A stretch of 64,000 nt of DNA from Neptunitalea chrysea (GTDB lineage Bacteria > Bacteroidota > Bacteroidia > Flavobacteriales > Flavobacteriaceae), in assembly GCF_027924145.1 (NCBI RefSeq), contig NZ_BRVP01000010.1:97445-161444 (forward strand), read 5' to 3'. The translations under genes and the position numbers were made by a program. Below the pieces are notes generated by a model. It worked only from the letters and a program-made list of their open reading frames with translations. It was not told the origin of the DNA and searched no databases. Below are positions 62,851 to 64,000 of the stretch, in pieces. Each line of letters begins with the position of its first letter. Position 1 is the stretch's first letter.

Positions 62851-62869
62851 AAATGTAATTTATACACTT
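62851..62869. promoter_or_regulatory. Putative AraR operator upstream of the arabinofuranosidase gene
   Basis: AAATGTA-N5-TACACTT has the same 7-5-7 palindromic layout as the two sites at araB, and 12 of 14 arm positions equal O1. It lies 177 bp upstream of the GH51 start. A near-match -7 box (TATGATTG on the minus strand, 62817-62824) is downstream of it. Confidence 0.6.
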
Positions 62870-63398
62870 ACAAATTAATTCAAAAATTTTTAATAAAACA
62901 ACTGATTTTTACAAAATTTTAGCTTTTAACGCTGTCATAATGCCAAATAAACAATTATGTAGGTATTAACATACTATAACATTGTTCAGTTAAACATCAC
63001 AAAACATGTGGTTTATTAAAAACAGGACACACTGTATTAATAGAGTAAACTACTTCGGAGCAAGCCCATGAAGCATTTAGTAAACAGTACATTTCTATTT
63101 AGAAATAAGTCTTGGAGCATTCAAATAATTTACTAACAGGAAAAATTAGCATCCTGAATTCCGATTAATCCTATTTCAACTACAGTAACACTTTTTAGTT
63201 TGCCTACTCACAAAAAAATACTTCGTTACACCAAGTAGTACTTTTCTTAACTTTATAATCAACTCTCCTCTATTCGCTAAATATGTTTTTTAAATTATGC
63301 CATATTATTTTACATTTAAAAATATCAAAATCTTATTTATTGAACATACATCAACCTGCAACGTTATATGAGATAAATGTTTTAAAATAAAAATTTAG

Positions 63399-63406
63399 TA
63401 CGTTTG
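63399..63406 (+). promoter_or_regulatory. -7 box of the NUDIX regulator gene
   Basis: TACGTTTG matches TAnnTTTG exactly, 38 bp before the ATG at 63445. Confidence 0.55.
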
Positions 63407-63444
63407 TATACCTTTATAGCAATTATATTATAATACTTCGAACC

Positions 63445-64000
63445 ATGACTAATAATTACAAAGACGAGGATAAGGTACTTGTAGCAGTAGACTGTATTAT
63501 TTTTGGCTTTGATAATGAGAATTTAAAAATCTTACTAATTAAAAGGGATTTTGAGCCAGAAAGGGGAAAATGGTCCTTAATGGGAGGGTTCTTAAAGAAA
63601 AACGAAACCTTAGATGAATCGGCCGACAGAGTATTAACAAACCTGACTGGGCTAAACAATGTATATCTTGAGCAATTAAGAGGCTATAGTAAAGTAAACA
63701 GAGATCCGGTAGAACGTACCGTATCTGTTGCCTATTATGCTCTTATTAACATTTCAGACCACACTGAAATCAACGAAGACTATTCCGCCAAATGGTTTAC
63801 TATTGATGAAGCTCCCTCTCTTATTTTTGATCACAACGATATGGTGCGATATGCTATGAGTAGGCTACGTTACAGAGCACAAACCAAACCTATTGGTTTT
63901 GAATTGCTACCTCCTAAATTTACCATGAAACAATTACAAACGTTATACGAAGCTATTTTAGGAGAAAAACTAGATAAACGTAATTTTATTAATAAAATTA
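63445..64000 (+). CDS. araR: NUDIX-fold transcription regulator, AraR-type, partial at the window edge
   Basis: The visible 185 residues start MTNNYKDEDKVLVAVDCIIFGFDNENLKILLIKRDFEPERGKWSLMGGFL, a NUDIX fold. The NUDIX box is recognisable (Gly48-x5-Glu54-x7-Arg62), but the catalytic glutamates after Arg62 are replaced: the REUxEExGU positions read R-V-L-T-N-L-T-G-L (62-70). Hydrolase activity is therefore not expected. After the fold comes a winged-helix-like region (LPPKFTMKQLQTLYEAILGEKLDKRNFINK). This is the NrtR-like architecture used by AraR of Bacteroides. Next to araBDA it is very likely the arabinose-responsive repressor. The C-terminus lies beyond the edge. Confidence 0.85.
   Translation, partial: MTNNYKDEDKVLVAVDCIIFGFDNENLKILLIKRDFEPERGKWSLMGGFLKKNETLDESADRVLTNLTGLNNVYLEQLRGYSKVNRDPVERTVSVAYYALINISDHTEINEDYSAKWFTIDEAPSLIFDHNDMVRYAMSRLRYRAQTKPIGFELLPPKFTMKQLQTLYEAILGEKLDKRNFINKI

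Larger units (their letters stand above)
62675..63444. other. 770-bp intergenic region between divergent arabinofuranosidase and regulator genes
   Basis: It contains the putative operator at 62851-62869, a 20-bp exact match (62698-62717) to sequence in front of the M43 protease gene (22815-22834), and the regulator promoter at its right end. I see no open frame worth calling and no terminator. Confidence 0.6.

Noticed and set aside
63360..63444. Autoregulatory AraR-type site in front of the NUDIX regulator
   Set aside because: I looked for TGTR-N5-YACA between 62870 and 63444. Only a weak partial match (TTTAGTA-N5-TACATTT, 63076-63094) is present, so I do not claim autoregulation.
1..64000. 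tRNA, rRNA, CRISPR array, insertion sequence, toxin-antitoxin pair or phage defence locus
   Set aside because: No direct repeats with regular spacers, no transposase or integrase motifs and no tRNA cloverleaf were seen in the gaps by eye; the AlbA_2-type gene alone is not enough to call a defence system.

Overview
The window is chromosomal DNA of a member of the Bacteroidota, almost certainly a (probably marine) Flavobacteriaceae. The evidence is the low GC content, the TAnnTTTG -7 promoter boxes in front of many genes, the near absence of Shine-Dalgarno sequences, three secreted proteases with C-terminal type IX secretion (T9SS) sorting domains, a complete Bat/MoxR aerotolerance-type operon, and a NUDIX-type arabinose regulator. 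I count 56 protein-coding genes, two of them cut by the window edges. I see no rRNA, tRNA, CRISPR array, insertion sequence or prophage.

Layout. 1-7.5 kb: partial GNAT, fbp, a TerB-like protein, a lipoprotein, a small membrane protein, a TspO-like protein and mfd. 7.5-13.8 kb (minus): a T9SS reprolysin-like protease, a stand-alone ACT-type protein, YraN and the proline operon proC-proB-proA. 14.4-19.6 kb: a secreted ankyrin protein, rsmI, a conserved unknown, tdk-alr and asd. 20-25 kb: two divergent T9SS metalloproteases. 25-33.4 kb: an unknown, pheS, an SGNH/MBOAT O-acylation pair, an EEP-family enzyme, an unknown, CvpA, a SulP transporter and an unknown small membrane protein. 33.4-42.6 kb (minus): moxR-DUF58-unknown-batA-batB-batC-batD-batE. 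42.8-47.3 kb: AKR-SDR, then a minus-strand set of Crp/Fnr regulator, NAD(P)-binding oxidoreductase, VOC protein and LigB-type dioxygenase. 47.5-53 kb: AlbA_2-type protein, PPP phosphatase, a TPR-AAA+ ATPase with a TPR-membrane partner, and a secreted unknown. 53-64 kb: the L-arabinose regulon.

The arabinose block reads as one system. A GH51 arabinofuranosidase releases L-arabinose, a lipoprotein mutarotase interconverts anomers, an SSS symporter imports the sugar, and AraA-AraB-AraD convert it to D-xylulose-5-phosphate. A NUDIX-fold AraR-type regulator with a ruined catalytic box lies at the right edge. I found three 19-bp palindromes of the same 7-N5-7 design (core TGTR-N5-YACA): two over the araB promoter and one upstream of the arabinofuranosidase gene. 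They are the best candidates for its operators.

Other points worth attention are: a perfect FNR-type palindrome upstream of the oxidoreductase-VOC-dioxygenase operon and next to its own Crp/Fnr gene; the TPR-AAA+/TPR-membrane pair, which I cannot match to a described system; a thymidine kinase without its usual zinc ligands; a short glutamate 5-kinase without PUA domain; an apparently leaderless mfd; and a 960-bp non-coding stretch between araB and the arabinofuranosidase gene with mutually exclusive hairpins. Most other genes are ordinary flavobacterial housekeeping.
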